This document shows, piece by piece, positions 1-9,816 of a stretch of 51,923 nt of DNA (positions are counted from its first letter, which is position 1; each line of letters begins with the position of its first letter). This stretch comes from Jannaschia seosinensis (GTDB lineage Bacteria > Pseudomonadota > Alphaproteobacteria > Rhodobacterales > Rhodobacteraceae). The position numbers and the translations under genes are program-made. The notes below the pieces were generated by a model. It did not search any database. It saw only the letters and a list, made by a program, of their open reading frames with translations, and was not told the DNA's origin. The stretch spans positions 1 through 51,923 of the forward strand of contig NZ_CYPR01000121.1 of the NCBI RefSeq assembly GCF_001408515.1, given 5' to 3'.

Positions 1-567
<567 letters not shown>

Positions 568-624
568 GCTGGGCCCCTGATTTGAAAAAGAGGACCGAAA
601 GGCCCCCGGAATTGCATCGGGCGC

Positions 625-653
625 CGTCTAGCCGGATGGATGGTCGTTGGCAA
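625..653 (-). promoter_or_regulatory. Candidate tuf promoter
   Basis: On the minus strand TTGCCA (648-653) and TAGACG (625-630) are separated by exactly 17 bp, about 58 nt upstream of the tuf start. The -35 is good and the -10 is weak. It is the best sigma-70-type pair I see in the tuf leader, but it is a motif match only. Confidence 0.35.
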
Positions 654-725
654 GTCCGGCAAGCGGAGCGGCGGACCTCACGCTGCGATGCGCCGAAGGC
701 CCTTGGGATATGCGGCGGTGATTAA

Positions 726-752
726 CGCGCTGACGCGCCTCGGATCAGCGCG
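726..752 (-). terminator. Hairpin downstream of parC
   Basis: Arms CGCGCTGA (726-733) and TCAGCGCG (745-752) are perfect reverse complements with an 11-nt loop, about 30 nt after the parC stop. There is no clean T run, which is common in high-GC alphaproteobacteria. A second small palindrome, CCTGAAGCTTCAGG at 773-786, spans the parC stop codon itself. Confidence 0.5.
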
Positions 753-781
753 CCGCCAAACACGATCCGCGGCCTGAAGCT

Positions 782-3091
782 TCAGGGGAAGCGGTTGTCG
801 CGCGGGAAGCCACGTGGCGCCATCCGACCGGCCTGCGCCCGGGTCCCGACCCATTCGGACAGATCCTGCTGGTGGCGTATGCGTCCGGCCGGATCGGCCC
901 ATTTCAGCCCCTCGGCCAAGGTCAGCACCGTGACGTCCGACAGCCCTCCATCCTTGAACTTCTGCAGCCGAACGCCCTTGCCGCGTGGCATCTCCGGCAA
1001 CTCGTCCAGCGGGAAGACGAGCATCTTCCGGTTCTCGCCGATGCAGGCCACGTGGTCGCCCTCCACGGTCACCGGCCGCAGGGCACGCGCGCCGCCGCGA
1101 ACGTTGAGCACCTGTTTTCCGGCGCGGCGCATGGCGATCATCTCGTCCTCGGGCACGAGGAAACCGTCGCCCGCCGATGACGCCAGAAGCAGCTTCCGAC
1201 CCGCCTGGTGGATGAACAGGTCCACGATCTCCGTCTCGTTGGGCAGATCGATCATCAGGCGCAGCGGCTCTCCCATGCCGCGCCCGCCGGGCAGCGTGCT
1301 GGCCTGCAGCGTGAAGGCCCGTCCGTCACTTCCCCAGACGATCAGGCGATCCGTCGTCTCGGCGTGAAACATGAAGGCCGGCCCGTCGCCGTCCTTGAAC
1401 TTGAGCTCCTTGTCGAGCGGCTGATGCCCCGAAAGGCCGCGCACCCACCCCATCTTGGAGCAGACGACGGTGATCGGTTCCCGCTCGATCATCGCCTCGA
1501 GAGGAACGTCGGCAACCTCGATCGCCTCGGCGAATTCGCTGCGGCGACGGCCGAGTTCGGTTGATTTGCCGAAGGTCTTGCGGACTTCGCGCAACTGGTC
1601 TGCGATCGCCTTCCACTGCACCGCCTCGTTCGCGATGAGGTCCTCGAGCCCGGCCCGCTCCTCCCGGAGCGCGTCCCGCTCCCGCATTAGGGCCATTTCC
1701 TCGAGCCGGCGCAGAGCGCGCAGCCGCATGTTGAGGATCGCTTCGGCTTGAACGTCGGTCAGCGTCGGCTGACGCTTCGCGGGAAGCGGCGAGCGGTAAT
1801 CGGCCTCGTCCCTCGCCCGCACATACCCCTCGCCCCACGGCTCCGCCATCAGGGCTTCTTTCGGGGCATCGTCATAGCGGATGATGTCGATGACCCGGTC
1901 GAGGTTGAGATAGGCCAGGATGAATCCCTCGAGCACCTCGAGCCGCCGGTCGATCTGCTCCAGCCGGTGACGCGCGCGGCGCAGCAGCACGTCGCGCCGA
2001 TGGTCGAGGAACGCCTGAAGCACCTCGCGAAGGCCACATACCTTGGGCGTCACGCCGTCGATCAACACGTTCATGTTGAGAGAGAAACGGGTCTCCATCT
2101 CCGACTGGCGATAGAGGGTGGACATGAGCACGTCGGGATCGACGTTGCGCGATTTCGGCTCCAGCACGATACGGATGTCGTCGGCACTCTCGTCGCGCAC
2201 ATCGGCGAGGATGGGCACCTTCTTGGTCTGGATCAGCTCGGCCAGCTTCTCGATCAGCTTCCCCTTCTGCACCTGATAGGGGATTTCCGTCACGACGATC
2301 TGCCACTGCCCCTTGCCGAGATCCTCGACGCCGTGACGCGCGCGGAGCCGGAACGCGCCGCGTCCCGTGCGGTAGGCCTCGTGAATGCTGGCCTGCGGCT
2401 CGACGATGATGCCGCCGGTCGGGAAGTCCGGGCCGGGCACGTGCTCGAACAGGGTCTCGTCGCGGGCATTCGGCGATTTGATCAGGTGCAGGCAGGCCGC
2501 AATCAATTCGTCGATGTTATGCGGTGGAATATTGGTGGCCATGCCGACCGCAATACCGGCCGAGCCATTGGCCAGCAGATTCGGATAGGCGGCCGGCAGG
2601 ACGACCGGCTCCTGCAAGCGGCCGTCGTAATTGTCGCGGAAGTCGACGGCGTTCTCGTCGAGCCCTTCCAGCAGCGCCTCGGCCGCCGCGGTCATTCGCG
2701 CTTCGGTGTAGCGGGATGCGGCGGGATTATCGCCATCGATATTGCCGAAGTTCCCCTGCCCGTGGACGAGCGGGTAGCGCACGGCGAAATCCTGCGCGAG
2801 CCGCGCCATCGCATCGTAAATCGCGGCGTCGCCGTGAGGGTGGAAATCCCCCATCGTGTCGCCGGAAATCTTGGCCGATTTCAGGAACCCGCCCGTCGAG
2901 GACAGCCGCAGCCGCCGCATCGCGTAAAGGATGCGCCGGTGCACCGGCTTCAGCCCGTCGCGCGCGTCGGGCAGCGCGCGGTGCATGATCGTCGACAGCG
3001 CGTAGGTCAGGTAGCGCTCGCCGATCGCACGGCTCAGCGGTTCCGACGTCACGTCGCCCGGTGCATCGGGAAGGTCATCCTGTTCACTCAT
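782..3091 (-). CDS. parC: DNA topoisomerase IV subunit A
   Basis: The DNA-breaking subunit of topoisomerase IV, which decatenates daughter chromosomes with ParE. It encodes 769 residues, normal for alphaproteobacterial ParC. The N-terminal winged-helix and tower domains contain the motif [15 protein letters not shown], the [19 protein letters not shown] (about 81-95) and the active-site tyrosine in ASRYTEARM (Tyr128). The C-terminal third looks like the beta-pinwheel that distinguishes ParC from longer GyrA. I chose ATG at 3089-3091 (MSEQDD); an in-frame ATG three codons upstream and a longer start at 3124 are possible. The position equal to E. coli ParC Ser80 is alanine here (see findings). 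It is transcribed alone, with a probable terminator before tuf. Confidence 0.95.
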   Translation of the reverse strand: MSEQDDLPDAPGDVTSEPLSRAIGERYLTYALSTIMHRALPDARDGLKPVHRRILYAMRRLRLSSTGGFLKSAKISGDTMGDFHPHGDAAIYDAMARLAQDFAVRYPLVHGQGNFGNIDGDNPAASRYTEARMTAAAEALLEGLDENAVDFRDNYDGRLQEPVVLPAAYPNLLANGSAGIAVGMATNIPPHNIDELIAACLHLIKSPNARDETLFEHVPGPDFPTGGIIVEPQASIHEAYRTGRGAFRLRARHGVEDLGKGQWQIVVTEIPYQVQKGKLIEKLAELIQTKKVPILADVRDESADDIRIVLEPKSRNVDPDVLMSTLYRQSEMETRFSLNMNVLIDGVTPKVCGLREVLQAFLDHRRDVLLRRARHRLEQIDRRLEVLEGFILAYLNLDRVIDIIRYDDAPKEALMAEPWGEGYVRARDEADYRSPLPAKRQPTLTDVQAEAILNMRLRALRRLEEMALMRERDALREERAGLEDLIANEAVQWKAIADQLREVRKTFGKSTELGRRRSEFAEAIEVADVPLEAMIEREPITVVCSKMGWVRGLSGHQPLDKELKFKDGDGPAFMFHAETTDRLIVWGSDGRAFTLQASTLPGGRGMGEPLRLMIDLPNETEIVDLFIHQAGRKLLLASSAGDGFLVPEDEMIAMRRAGKQVLNVRGGARALRPVTVEGDHVACIGENRKMLVFPLDELPEMPRGKGVRLQKFKDGGLSDVTVLTLAEGLKWADPAGRIRHQQDLSEWVGTRAQAGRMAPRGFPRDNRFP

Positions 3092-3228
3092 GGCGGCCAT
3101 GTATCCATCGCCCCAGTAGGGCACAAGCGCGACCGAACCATGTCCTGCCGCCGAACAAAGGCCACGTATTGCCGCGGCACGGCCCTCCTTGCCAGCGGCG
3201 AGCGTGGTAAGCTTGTGCGAACGGGAAC

Positions 3229-3284
3229 CCCCCGGGGGCGCCTGCTGTTTGCCTGTGACACCGCTTTTTGAACGCCCCCGGGGG
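3229..3284. repeat. 12-bp GC-only inverted repeat upstream of the SH3 gene
   Basis: CCCCCGGGGGCG (3229-3240) and CGCCCCCGGGGG (3273-3284) are perfect reverse complements separated by 32 nt. The right arm ends 7 nt before the first ATG of the SH3 gene, so a folded transcript would hide the G-rich ribosome-binding region. Each arm is itself almost a palindrome. Confidence 0.7.
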
Positions 3285-3291
3285 ATCCGTC

Positions 3292-3819
3292 ATGATCATG
3301 AAGATGACCTTCGCGCTCGCCGTCGCGATCTACGCAGGCTTCGTGATCTGGGGCGCGCCAAAGGCGGAGCTGGCGGATGGCGTCATCGCGGACCAGGAGG
3401 CGCCGATCGCCTCCGCCCACCAGCGCCCCGTGATCCTGACGGCCGCCGACGACGAGACGCAGGTCACGCGCGCCGCCGCCGATACGATCGTGCCTGACGC
3501 GGCAACGATTGCCGCTGCGCCCCCTGCCCCGAACGATCCTGATGCCGCCGCAAGCTGGATTGGTGAGCCGACTACCGTCAGCCTTCGTGAGCCGCCCGCC
3601 TCCGGTGCCGAAGCGACATCGCGTGCAACCCTCCGCGTGACCGGCAGCCGCGTGAACCTGCGATCCGGGCCATCCACGGGTAACCAGGTCGTCGACAGCC
3701 TGCCGGAAGGTACGCTGACCGAGGCTCTCGCACCGGAACGCGATGGCTGGATCGAGATCCGCGACTTGGCGACCGGCCGCACGGGCTTCATGGCCGCGCA
3801 ATTTTTGTCATCGCAGTGA
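3292..3819 (+). CDS. Secreted or membrane-anchored SH3-domain protein
   Basis: A 175-residue protein with an N-terminal hydrophobic segment (about residues 5-20, FALAVAIYAGFVIWG) that is a signal peptide or membrane anchor, a linker of about 90 residues rich in Ala, Pro, Asp and Glu, and a C-terminal bacterial SH3 domain (about 115-175) with the typical motif VNLRSGPST, a DGWIEI turn and the ending TGFMAAQFL. Such SH3 domains usually bind peptidoglycan or mediate contacts in the periplasm. ATG at 3292 is preferred to the TTG at 3268 because the hydrophobic segment then begins the protein; ATG at 3298 is nearly as good. It is divergent from parC. The partner is unknown. The leader contains the inverted repeat at 3229-3284. 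Confidence 0.8.
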   Translation: MIMKMTFALAVAIYAGFVIWGAPKAELADGVIADQEAPIASAHQRPVILTAADDETQVTRAAADTIVPDAATIAAAPPAPNDPDAAASWIGEPTTVSLREPPASGAEATSRATLRVTGSRVNLRSGPSTGNQVVDSLPEGTLTEALAPERDGWIEIRDLATGRTGFMAAQFLSSQ

Positions 3820-3898
3820 TTGACCGAGATACGTGATCAAAAGGTGCGGCCGATCCGCGCTCTTTGCGTTCATGTGATCACCTGCTACCGGGCAGGAT

Positions 3899-4720
3899 AT
3901 GACCCGCACCCTCCTCATTACCGGCTGCTCGTCGGGCATCGGCCACCATGCCGCCCATACAATGGCTGCGCGCGGCTGGCAGGTCTTCGCCGCTTGCCGC
4001 CGGGAGGAGGATTGCGCCCGCCTGCGCGCAGAGGGATTGCCCGCGCCGCTGATCGATTACGAACGTCCCACGACGATCGAACGCGGGCTGGCGGAAGTTC
4101 TGGACGCGACCGGCAGCCGGATCGATGCGCTCTTCAACAACGGGGCCTATGCCATTCCAGGCTTGGTGGAAGATCTGCCGGTGGACGGCCTGCGCGCAAT
4201 CTTCGAAGCGAACTTCTTCGGCTGGCACGACCTGACCCGGCGCGTGATCCCGGTCATGCGGCAACAGGGCGCCGGGCGGATCGTGCAGAATTCGAGCGTG
4301 CTGGGCTTTGCTGCGGCACCGTGGCGCGGGGCCTACAATGCGACGAAATTCGCGCTTGAGGGCCTGACCGACACGCTGCGGATCGAAATGCGCGGGACCG
4401 GCATCGATGTCGTCCTGATCGAGCCGGGGCCAATCAGGACCCGCTTTCGCGCCAATGCCGCAAAACAGTTCGAGCGCTGGATCGACTGGGAGGCATCAGC
4501 CCGTTGTGACGATTACGAACGCCTCATGGGCCGGCTTCACGACGACCGCGCCGCGAGGTTCGAGTTGTCGGCGGCGGCGGTGACGAAGGTGCTGATCCCC
4601 GCACTCGAATCCCCGCGACCCCGGCCGCGCTACCGCGTCACGGTTCCGACAAAGATCGCCGCCACGATGAAGCGCCTGCTGCCGACGCGGACGATGGACA
4701 GAATCGTCTCGAATTCATGA
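3899..4720 (+). CDS. Short-chain dehydrogenase/reductase (SDR)
   Basis: A 273-residue classical SDR with a Rossmann fold that binds NAD(P)H. Visible motifs are TGCSSGIG (8-15, cofactor loop), NNGAY (80-84), Ser in NSS (132) and the catalytic Tyr146/Lys150 in YNATK. The RR pair after strand beta-2 (AACRREED) hints at NADPH. The C-terminus after the catalytic helix (PGPIRT, then a basic tail) resembles retinol-dehydrogenase-like SDRs that act on lipophilic alcohols or ketones, but the substrate cannot be read from sequence. It stands alone between the SH3 gene and the twin-TM/adenosyltransferase/etf run, with 45 nt to the next gene, so co-transcription is possible. Confidence 0.88.
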   Translation: MTRTLLITGCSSGIGHHAAHTMAARGWQVFAACRREEDCARLRAEGLPAPLIDYERPTTIERGLAEVLDATGSRIDALFNNGAYAIPGLVEDLPVDGLRAIFEANFFGWHDLTRRVIPVMRQQGAGRIVQNSSVLGFAAAPWRGAYNATKFALEGLTDTLRIEMRGTGIDVVLIEPGPIRTRFRANAAKQFERWIDWEASARCDDYERLMGRLHDDRAARFELSAAAVTKVLIPALESPRPRPRYRVTVPTKIAATMKRLLPTRTMDRIVSNS

Positions 4721-4765
4721 TGTCGCGCCTTACGTTTCTCGACAATCCACACAACTGAGGTCTCC

Positions 4766-4969
4766 ATGCTCGACGATCCCCTCTTCTACGTTGTGGGCGG
4801 CGCCTGCCTTGTCGTCCTTCTCATCCTGCTGACCGGGATCGGCGGTTTCGGCAAAGGGGGCGACTTCAACCGCAAGCACGCCAACCGCCTGATGCGCTGG
4901 CGCATCTACGCGCAGTTTGTCGCCGTCGCGCTGCTTGTGGGCTTCGTCTATCTCAGAACGAAAGGCTGA
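4766..4969 (+). CDS. Small twin-transmembrane protein
   Basis: A 67-residue protein with two hydrophobic helices (about residues 7-25 and 47-63) joined by a basic cytoplasmic loop FNRKHANRLMRWR. This hairpin topology matches the small twin-transmembrane (HIG1-domain-like) proteins that I know to sit directly upstream of the PduO-type adenosyltransferase in many Rhodobacteraceae. HIG1 proteins associate with respiratory complexes in mitochondria; a similar role here is inference only. The stop is 2 nt before the adenosyltransferase ATG, so the two are surely co-translated. Confidence 0.8.
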   Translation: MLDDPLFYVVGGACLVVLLILLTGIGGFGKGGDFNRKHANRLMRWRIYAQFVAVALLVGFVYLRTKG

Positions 4970-4971
4970 CC

Positions 4972-5544
4972 ATGGTCGTGCTATCGAAAATCTACACCCG
5001 CACCGGCGATGCCGGAACGACCGCGCTGGGCAACGGGACGCGGGTGCCGAAGGGGTCGGCGCGGGTCGAGGCATACGGCACCGTCGACGAGGCTAATGCC
5101 GCCATCGGTATGGCCCGCCTGCACGCCGAGGGCGACATGGATGCCCGGCTGGCCTTGATTCAAAACGATCTCTTCGATCTCGGTGCCGATCTCTGCCGCC
5201 CTGACATGGCAAAAGATGCGGAGGCGGAATATCCGCCGCTTCGCGTCGCCGAAAAGCAGGTTGAACGGCTTGAGGCGGAAATCGACGCGATGAACGACGC
5301 GCTGGAGCCGTTGCGCAGTTTCGTGCTGCCCGGCGGCTCGCCGCTCGCGGCGCATCTGCATCTTTGCCGGACGGTGACGCGCCGGGCGGAGCGGCTGACG
5401 GTAGACCTCGCCGCCGCAGAAGACGTGAACGCCGCGGCGGTGCGCTACCTCAACCGTCTCTCCGACTGGTTCTTCGTCGCGTCGCGGATTGCGAACGACG
5501 ACGGCCGCGCGGACGTTCTGTGGGTTCCGGGCGCAAACCGGTAG
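4972..5544 (+). CDS. PduO-type cob(I)yrinic acid a,c-diamide adenosyltransferase
   Basis: It transfers the adenosyl group of ATP to cob(I)alamin, making coenzyme B12. The 190 residues hold the PduO-type ATP-binding N-terminus (KIYTRTGDAGTT, residues 6-17, followed by VEAYGTVDEANA) and the conserved C-terminal motifs LPGG, CRTVTRRAER and RYLNRLSDWFF. Length is normal for the family (about 185-195). It is coupled to the upstream twin-TM gene and followed by a long hairpin before etfB. It is unrelated in fold to the CobA/BtuR enzyme. No cobalamin riboswitch is evident upstream. It probably supplies B12-dependent mutases such as methylmalonyl-CoA or ethylmalonyl-CoA mutase; those genes are not in this window. 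Confidence 0.93.
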   Translation: MVVLSKIYTRTGDAGTTALGNGTRVPKGSARVEAYGTVDEANAAIGMARLHAEGDMDARLALIQNDLFDLGADLCRPDMAKDAEAEYPPLRVAEKQVERLEAEIDAMNDALEPLRSFVLPGGSPLAAHLHLCRTVTRRAERLTVDLAAAEDVNAAAVRYLNRLSDWFFVASRIANDDGRADVLWVPGANR

Positions 5545-5561
5545 CATCACGACCGTCGTCC

Positions 5562-5603
5562 CCGAAAACGACGCGTCACGATCGCTTACTGCGTCGTTTT
5601 CGG
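5562..5603 (+). terminator. 13-bp stem between adenosyltransferase gene and etfB
   Basis: CCGAAAACGACGC (5562-5574) and GCGTCGTTTTCGG (5591-5603) form a perfect 13-bp stem with a 16-nt loop, starting 17 nt after the adenosyltransferase stop. The descending arm contains TTTT. It may be a terminator or attenuator, or a DNA operator 66 nt before etfB. Confidence 0.55.
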
Positions 5604-5668
5604 CCTGTCTCGCCTATGCCGCATGGGCTAGATCTCGACCCGATACGAAGTTCAAGGAGGAATGAGCG

Positions 5669-6427
5669 ATGAAGATCCTCGTACCCGTCAAGCGGGTGAT
5701 CGACTACAATGTGAAGGTCCGCGTGAAGGCGGACGGCTCGGGCGTCGACCTTGCCAACGTCAAGATGTCAATGAACCCATTCGACGAGATTGCCGTCGAA
5801 GAGGCGATCCGCCTGAAAGAAGCCGGCACCGTCGATGAGGTTATCGCAATCTCGATCGGCGTGAAGCAGTCGCAGGAGACGCTGCGCACCGCGCTTGCCA
5901 TGGGCGCCGACCGTGCAATCCTGATCGTTGCCGCCGACGACGTCCACCAGGATATCGAGCCCCTTGCCGTCGCGAAGCTTCTCAAGGCGGTGATCGACGA
6001 GGAGAAGCCGGACCTCGTGATCGCGGGCAAGCAGGCGATCGACAACGACATGAACGCGACGGGGCAGATGCTCTCCGCGCTACTCAACTGGTCGCAGGCG
6101 ACGTTTGCTTCCGAAGTGAAGATCGAGGGCGAAAGTGCCGTCGTCACGCGTGAGGTTGATGGCGGGTTGCAGACGATCCGGGTCAAGATGCCGACCATCG
6201 TGACGGTGGATCTGCGCCTCAACGAGCCGCGTTACGCCTCGCTGCCCAACATCATGAAGGCCAAGAAGAAGCCACTGGAGGAGAAGACGGCCGCCGATTA
6301 CGGCGTCGACATCACCCCGCGGCTGGAAGTTCTCAAGACCACGGAACCGGAGGCGCGCAAGGCGGGCGAGATGGTCGCGTCGGTCGATGAACTCGTGGCG
6401 AAACTCAAGGAAGCGGGGGCGGTTTGA
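5669..6427 (+). CDS. etfB: Electron transfer flavoprotein subunit beta
   Basis: The AMP-binding subunit of the ETF heterodimer, which accepts electrons from acyl-CoA and other FAD dehydrogenases and passes them to ETF:quinone oxidoreductase. It has 252 residues, standard for EtfB. The N-terminus [20 protein letters not shown], the segment [17 protein letters not shown], and the C-terminal MKAKKKPLE recognition-loop region (about residues 195-205) are diagnostic. A strong Shine-Dalgarno AAGGAGG lies at 5654-5660, 8 nt before the ATG. The stop overlaps the etfA start in TGATG. A 13-bp inverted repeat precedes it. Neighbouring hbd fits a role in fatty-acid and polyhydroxyalkanoate oxidation. Confidence 0.96.
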   Translation: MKILVPVKRVIDYNVKVRVKADGSGVDLANVKMSMNPFDEIAVEEAIRLKEAGTVDEVIAISIGVKQSQETLRTALAMGADRAILIVAADDVHQDIEPLAVAKLLKAVIDEEKPDLVIAGKQAIDNDMNATGQMLSALLNWSQATFASEVKIEGESAVVTREVDGGLQTIRVKMPTIVTVDLRLNEPRYASLPNIMKAKKKPLEEKTAADYGVDITPRLEVLKTTEPEARKAGEMVASVDELVAKLKEAGAV

Positions 6428-7353
6428 TGGCGGTTCTTCTGATCGGTGAAGTGACGAATGGCGAACTCAACGTCGACGCCACGTCGAAAGCTTTGAGCGC
6501 GGCCAAGCAGATGGGCGACGTGACGATCCTCTGCGCCGGCGCGTCCGCCGCCGCCGCGGGCGAGACGGCGGCGAAGTTCGAGGGAGTGGCGAAGATTCTC
6601 GTCGCCGAGGATGCGACGCTCGGGCACCGCTTGGCGGAGCCGACCGCGGCGCTGATCGCGAACCTCGCTGGCGACTATTCCCATATCGTCGCGCCCTCCA
6701 CGACAGATGCAAAGAACGTGATGCCGCGCGTGGCCGCTTTGCTCGACGCGATGATCCTGTCCGACGTGACGGGCGTGGTTGACGCCGACACGTTCGAGCG
6801 CCCGATCTATGCCGGTAACGCCGTGCAGACGGTCAAGACGTCCGATGCCAAGAAGGTCATGACGATCCGCACCTCGACATTCGACGCCGCTGCCGAGGGC
6901 GGGTCCGCGCCCGTCGAGACTGTCAGTGCGGTGGAGTCGCCGGACCTTTCGGAATGGGTCGAGGACAAGTTGGCCGAAAGTGATCGGCCGGAACTGACCT
7001 CCGCCGGACGGGTCGTGTCGGGCGGGCGCGGCATCGGTTCCGAAGAAGATTTCGCGCTGATCGAAAAATTGGCCGACAAGCTGGGCGCCGCCGTCGGCGC
7101 ATCGCGGGCGGCGGTCGATTCCGGCTACGCGCCGAATGACTGGCAGGTTGGACAGACGGGCAAGGTCGTCGCGCCCGATCTCTATATCGCGGTCGGCATC
7201 TCCGGCGCGATCCAGCACCTCGCCGGCATGAAGGACTCGAAGATCATCGTCGCCATCAACAAGGACGAAGAGGCGCCGATTTTCCAAGTTGCCGATTACG
7301 GCCTCGTCGGCGACCTCTTCACGCTGGTGCCCGAGCTGACCGAGAAACTCTGA
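6427..7353 (+). CDS. etfA: Electron transfer flavoprotein subunit alpha
   Basis: The FAD-carrying subunit of ETF, 308 residues as usual. The C-terminal FAD domain (about 190-308) shows the family block [11 protein letters not shown], then [37 protein letters not shown] and [10 protein letters not shown], which contact the flavin. The N-terminal domain packs on EtfB. The ATG at 6427 overlaps the etfB TGA by one base (TGATG), so translation is coupled and the subunits are made in equal amounts; an in-frame TTG one codon upstream is a less likely start. A bidirectional terminator-like hairpin follows at 7361-7396. Confidence 0.96.
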   Translation: MAVLLIGEVTNGELNVDATSKALSAAKQMGDVTILCAGASAAAAGETAAKFEGVAKILVAEDATLGHRLAEPTAALIANLAGDYSHIVAPSTTDAKNVMPRVAALLDAMILSDVTGVVDADTFERPIYAGNAVQTVKTSDAKKVMTIRTSTFDAAAEGGSAPVETVSAVESPDLSEWVEDKLAESDRPELTSAGRVVSGGRGIGSEEDFALIEKLADKLGAAVGASRAAVDSGYAPNDWQVGQTGKVVAPDLYIAVGISGAIQHLAGMKDSKIIVAINKDEEAPIFQVADYGLVGDLFTLVPELTEKL

Positions 7354-7360
7354 TCAAGTC

Positions 7361-7396
7361 GATCGCCGGCATCCGGGAGACCGGGCGCCGGCGATC
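7361..7396. terminator. Bidirectional terminator between convergent etfA and DUF6473 gene
   Basis: GATCGCCGGC (7361-7370) and GCCGGCGATC (7387-7396) are perfect 10-nt complements with a 16-nt loop, placed 7 nt after the etfA stop and 4 nt beyond the stop of the convergent gene. The position between convergent genes makes a shared terminator likely. Confidence 0.7.
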
Positions 7397-7400
7397 TCCG

Positions 7401-8222
7401 TCAAGCAGCCAATCCGTTTGCACGACGAACAACACGGGCCAGCGCCTCCGCAATACGGTCATGCCCGATTGGCGTGAGGGAACGCTCCGCAACCGGTTGA
7501 TCTTGAACGGGGAATGACATGTTGTCGAGTTCGGCAGCACCCGGCAGATCGCTCACATCACATTGCACGACCTTGTCGAGAGACGGCTCCAGCGCCTGCA
7601 TCATCTCGTGATTCACGAAGAGCGGTTCATCGCCCAGCCCGAGATCAGGCCCCCCCTCCAGCGACAGCAGCACGCGCTTGCCCGGAAGACGCGACAGCAG
7701 CAGTTGCATCCGCGCGACCCAAGCAGTGCGCAGTTCCCCCTCAATGAGAGCGAAACGCTGGGGCGACTTCCGCTGAAGCGTGGCGAGCATGTGCCGGGTG
7801 AACGCAAAATCGCTGAAATCGACATCCCGGAACAGACGGCTAAGCTGCTTGGACTGCTTCAGGAACCGGTCATTGCGCCGCGGATGGACCGTGTAGTACC
7901 GATTGGACATATTTTGGGCGCCCATGGCCTGAATTATGACGACCTCCGCGCGCGACAGGATGTTCATGAGCGCCTCGTCGAGGATGAAGGCATCGAGCCC
8001 GGCATTCGGCAGGCCCAGATTGACCACGCGGCGGCCCGTCCGCTCCGCCAACTGATCGGTGAACGGATCCTCCACGAAACGGCCGTAGACTTCACTGCCG
8101 CCGATGACCGCCGTGAAGGGCGCATCGAGCGAAACTGCCGGGCCGCGGAACACGCTGCGCGAACCTTCGTAGCGGCACGGATAGTAGTCCAGCCCGCCAT
8201 CTCCCGGTCCCTCATAGCTCAT
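7401..8222 (-). CDS. DUF6473-type protein of unknown function
   Basis: A 273-residue soluble protein. Its N-terminus [20 protein letters not shown], followed by FRGP, a glycine-rich [11 protein letters not shown] and GLPNAGLD, matches the DUF6473 family as I remember it from Rhodobacteraceae, where it often begins MSYE and has a LDYxPCRYG block. The pattern of strand, GGSE turn and VNLGLPNAG suggests an SGNH-hydrolase-like alpha/beta fold (putative Ser in GGSE, Asn in NLGLPN), but no activity is known to me. I start at 8222 rather than 8321 because the family begins at MSYE; the upstream extension is low in family character. It is divergent from hbd and convergent with etfA. Confidence 0.75.
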   Translation of the reverse strand: MSYEGPGDGGLDYYPCRYEGSRSVFRGPAVSLDAPFTAVIGGSEVYGRFVEDPFTDQLAERTGRRVVNLGLPNAGLDAFILDEALMNILSRAEVVIIQAMGAQNMSNRYYTVHPRRNDRFLKQSKQLSRLFRDVDFSDFAFTRHMLATLQRKSPQRFALIEGELRTAWVARMQLLLSRLPGKRVLLSLEGGPDLGLGDEPLFVNHEMMQALEPSLDKVVQCDVSDLPGAAELDNMSFPVQDQPVAERSLTPIGHDRIAEALARVVRRANGLAA

Positions 8223-8384
8223 GGCGGCAACGCTCCGATTCGTAACGATGCAGCGACGCTCGCATCTTGCTCTTACGGAAAGGTTGAACCCATCATTCGA
8301 TGCGAATTGTTCGCACTCCACGCCGCCTTGCCGCGCCGCAAGCCGCTGCTATGGTCCGGCCAAACCTAAGCGGAGGCTGAACAC

Positions 8385-9260
8385 ATGGAGATCGAACGCG
8401 TCGGGGTCGTCGGGGCGGGGCAGATGGGCTCCGGCATCGCGCATGTCTGCGCTCAGGCAGGGTTCGATGTGATCCTGACCGATGTCAGGCAGGAGGCCCT
8501 TGAGGCGGCGATCGACGGGATCGGCCGCAACATGAATCGGCAAGTCGCGCGCGAAAAGATCACTCAGGCCGACCGCGACGAGGCGCTGGCTCGCATCGCA
8601 ACGACAACGATGTTGACCGATCTCGGCTCGACGGACCTGATCGTCGAGGCCGCGACCGAGCGGGAGGAGGTGAAGCACGCCATCTTTGCCGAACTGGTCC
8701 CCGCGCTGGGGCCGCAGACGATCCTGACTTCCAACACCTCCTCCATCTCGATCACCCGGCTTGCCGGACGCACGGACCGCCCGGATCGGTTCATGGGGTT
8801 TCATTTCATGAACCCCGTCCCCGTGATGCAGCTTGTGGAATTGATCCGCGGTATCGCCACCAATGACGCGACCTACGAAGCCTGTCTCAAGGTGGTTGAG
8901 CGGCTGGACAAGACGGCCGCGACGGCCGAGGATTTTCCCGGCTTCATCGTCAACCGCATCCTCATGCCGATGGTGAACGAAGCCGTTTACACTCTGCACG
9001 AGGGTGTCGGCGACGTGGCGTCGATCGACGTGTCGATGAAGCTCGGAACGAACCATCCGATGGGTCCGCTTGAGCTTGCCGACCTGATCGGGCTCGACAC
9101 CTGCCTGTCGATCATGGAGGTCCTGCACAACGGCTTGGGCGACACGAAATACCGCCCCTGCCCCCTGCTTCGGAAGTATGTCGAGGCAGGCTGGCTCGGA
9201 CGCAAGACAAAGCGCGGCTTCTACGACTATTCCGGTGAAGCCCCCGTCCCGACGCGGTAG
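8385..9260 (+). CDS. hbd: 3-hydroxybutyryl-CoA dehydrogenase
   Basis: It oxidises (S)-3-hydroxybutyryl-CoA to acetoacetyl-CoA with NAD, or the reverse. The 291-residue protein has the N-terminal NAD-binding GAGQMGSG (10-17), Ser117-block SNTSS (116-120), the catalytic His140 in [16 protein letters not shown] with partner Glu152, and the C-terminal dimerisation domain beginning PGFIVNRIL and containing [18 protein letters not shown]. Length and motifs are standard for stand-alone Hbd (PaaH/FadB2 type). It is preceded by a purine-rich SD (AAGCGGAGG) and is monocistronic. Close etfBA genes fit acyl-CoA metabolism. Confidence 0.94.
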   Translation: MEIERVGVVGAGQMGSGIAHVCAQAGFDVILTDVRQEALEAAIDGIGRNMNRQVAREKITQADRDEALARIATTTMLTDLGSTDLIVEAATEREEVKHAIFAELVPALGPQTILTSNTSSISITRLAGRTDRPDRFMGFHFMNPVPVMQLVELIRGIATNDATYEACLKVVERLDKTAATAEDFPGFIVNRILMPMVNEAVYTLHEGVGDVASIDVSMKLGTNHPMGPLELADLIGLDTCLSIMEVLHNGLGDTKYRPCPLLRKYVEAGWLGRKTKRGFYDYSGEAPVPTR

Positions 9261-9793
9261 AGCGCAGAGAGTGCAGGCACATTCCTCGGCGGCACTGCGC
9301 CTGCAGTCGCACCACGGGCGCGTACCGTTCCGGGCTCAGCCCTTGTGGCGAACTGCATCTCGTACCCGAGCGTTCCCACATGTGGCCTCGTAGGAAAAGG
9401 GGCGAGGATCGCGGGGCCCGCCGCCTCCGGCCTGCCGGTCAAAAGGATGTGCGAGGGAATATCATCATCAGCATGCACCAGTCTGGTCAGACCGATCTCA
9501 ACGATACCCTCAACCAGTTGATGTAAATCGTTTACCCCGATGATGCGCCGTCTCTTCTCGGGATTCTCCAAATCTTGTCGGCAGGCACTTCGATACAGCC
9601 CTATCATCCGCCGCCCGACACCCTAGCGCCCGAACTGCAGGGTCAGCCGCTGGCCGCCCCTGCCGCGTCGCCAATCCGTGAGCTGGATCGCGCCACCCAT
9701 TCTGCAATTGAAGATGGGCGCGAAAGCGCGCTTAGAATCTTCCTGGGAGCAATCGAAATTATGCTGCACTCTTACGTTTGGTCGTAGCGCGGG
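9261..9793. other. Gene-less stretch between hbd and ptsH
   Basis: No ORF here looks like a known protein. A 126-codon minus ORF (9227-9607) and a 63-codon minus ORF (9623-9814) lie in tandem but show no family motif and run into hbd or the ptsH hairpin; they could be remains of one decayed gene. An imperfect inverted repeat joins 9303-9319 (GCAGTCGCACCACGGGC) and 9339-9356 (GCCCTTGTGGCGAACTGC), about 40 nt after the hbd stop, and may be the hbd terminator or a structured RNA. Confidence 0.5.
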
Positions 9794-9816
9794 CGGTGCG
9801 GGAAGCTCCCGCACCG
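9794..9816 (-). terminator. Perfect 10-bp hairpin downstream of ptsH
   Basis: CGGTGCGGGA (9794-9803) and TCCCGCACCG (9807-9816) pair perfectly around a 3-nt loop, 1 nt after the ptsH stop on the minus strand. No T tract follows. It most likely ends or stabilises the 3' end of the chvI-ptsH transcript. Confidence 0.75.

Noticed and set aside
1748-3271. 507-codon plus-strand ORF antisense to parC
   Set aside because: Shadow of parC; composition is His/Arg rich as expected for an antisense GC-rich frame.
4972-5544. Cobalamin riboswitch before the adenosyltransferase gene
   Set aside because: The leader is only the 45-nt gap before the twin-TM gene; there is no room for the conserved B12-box fold.
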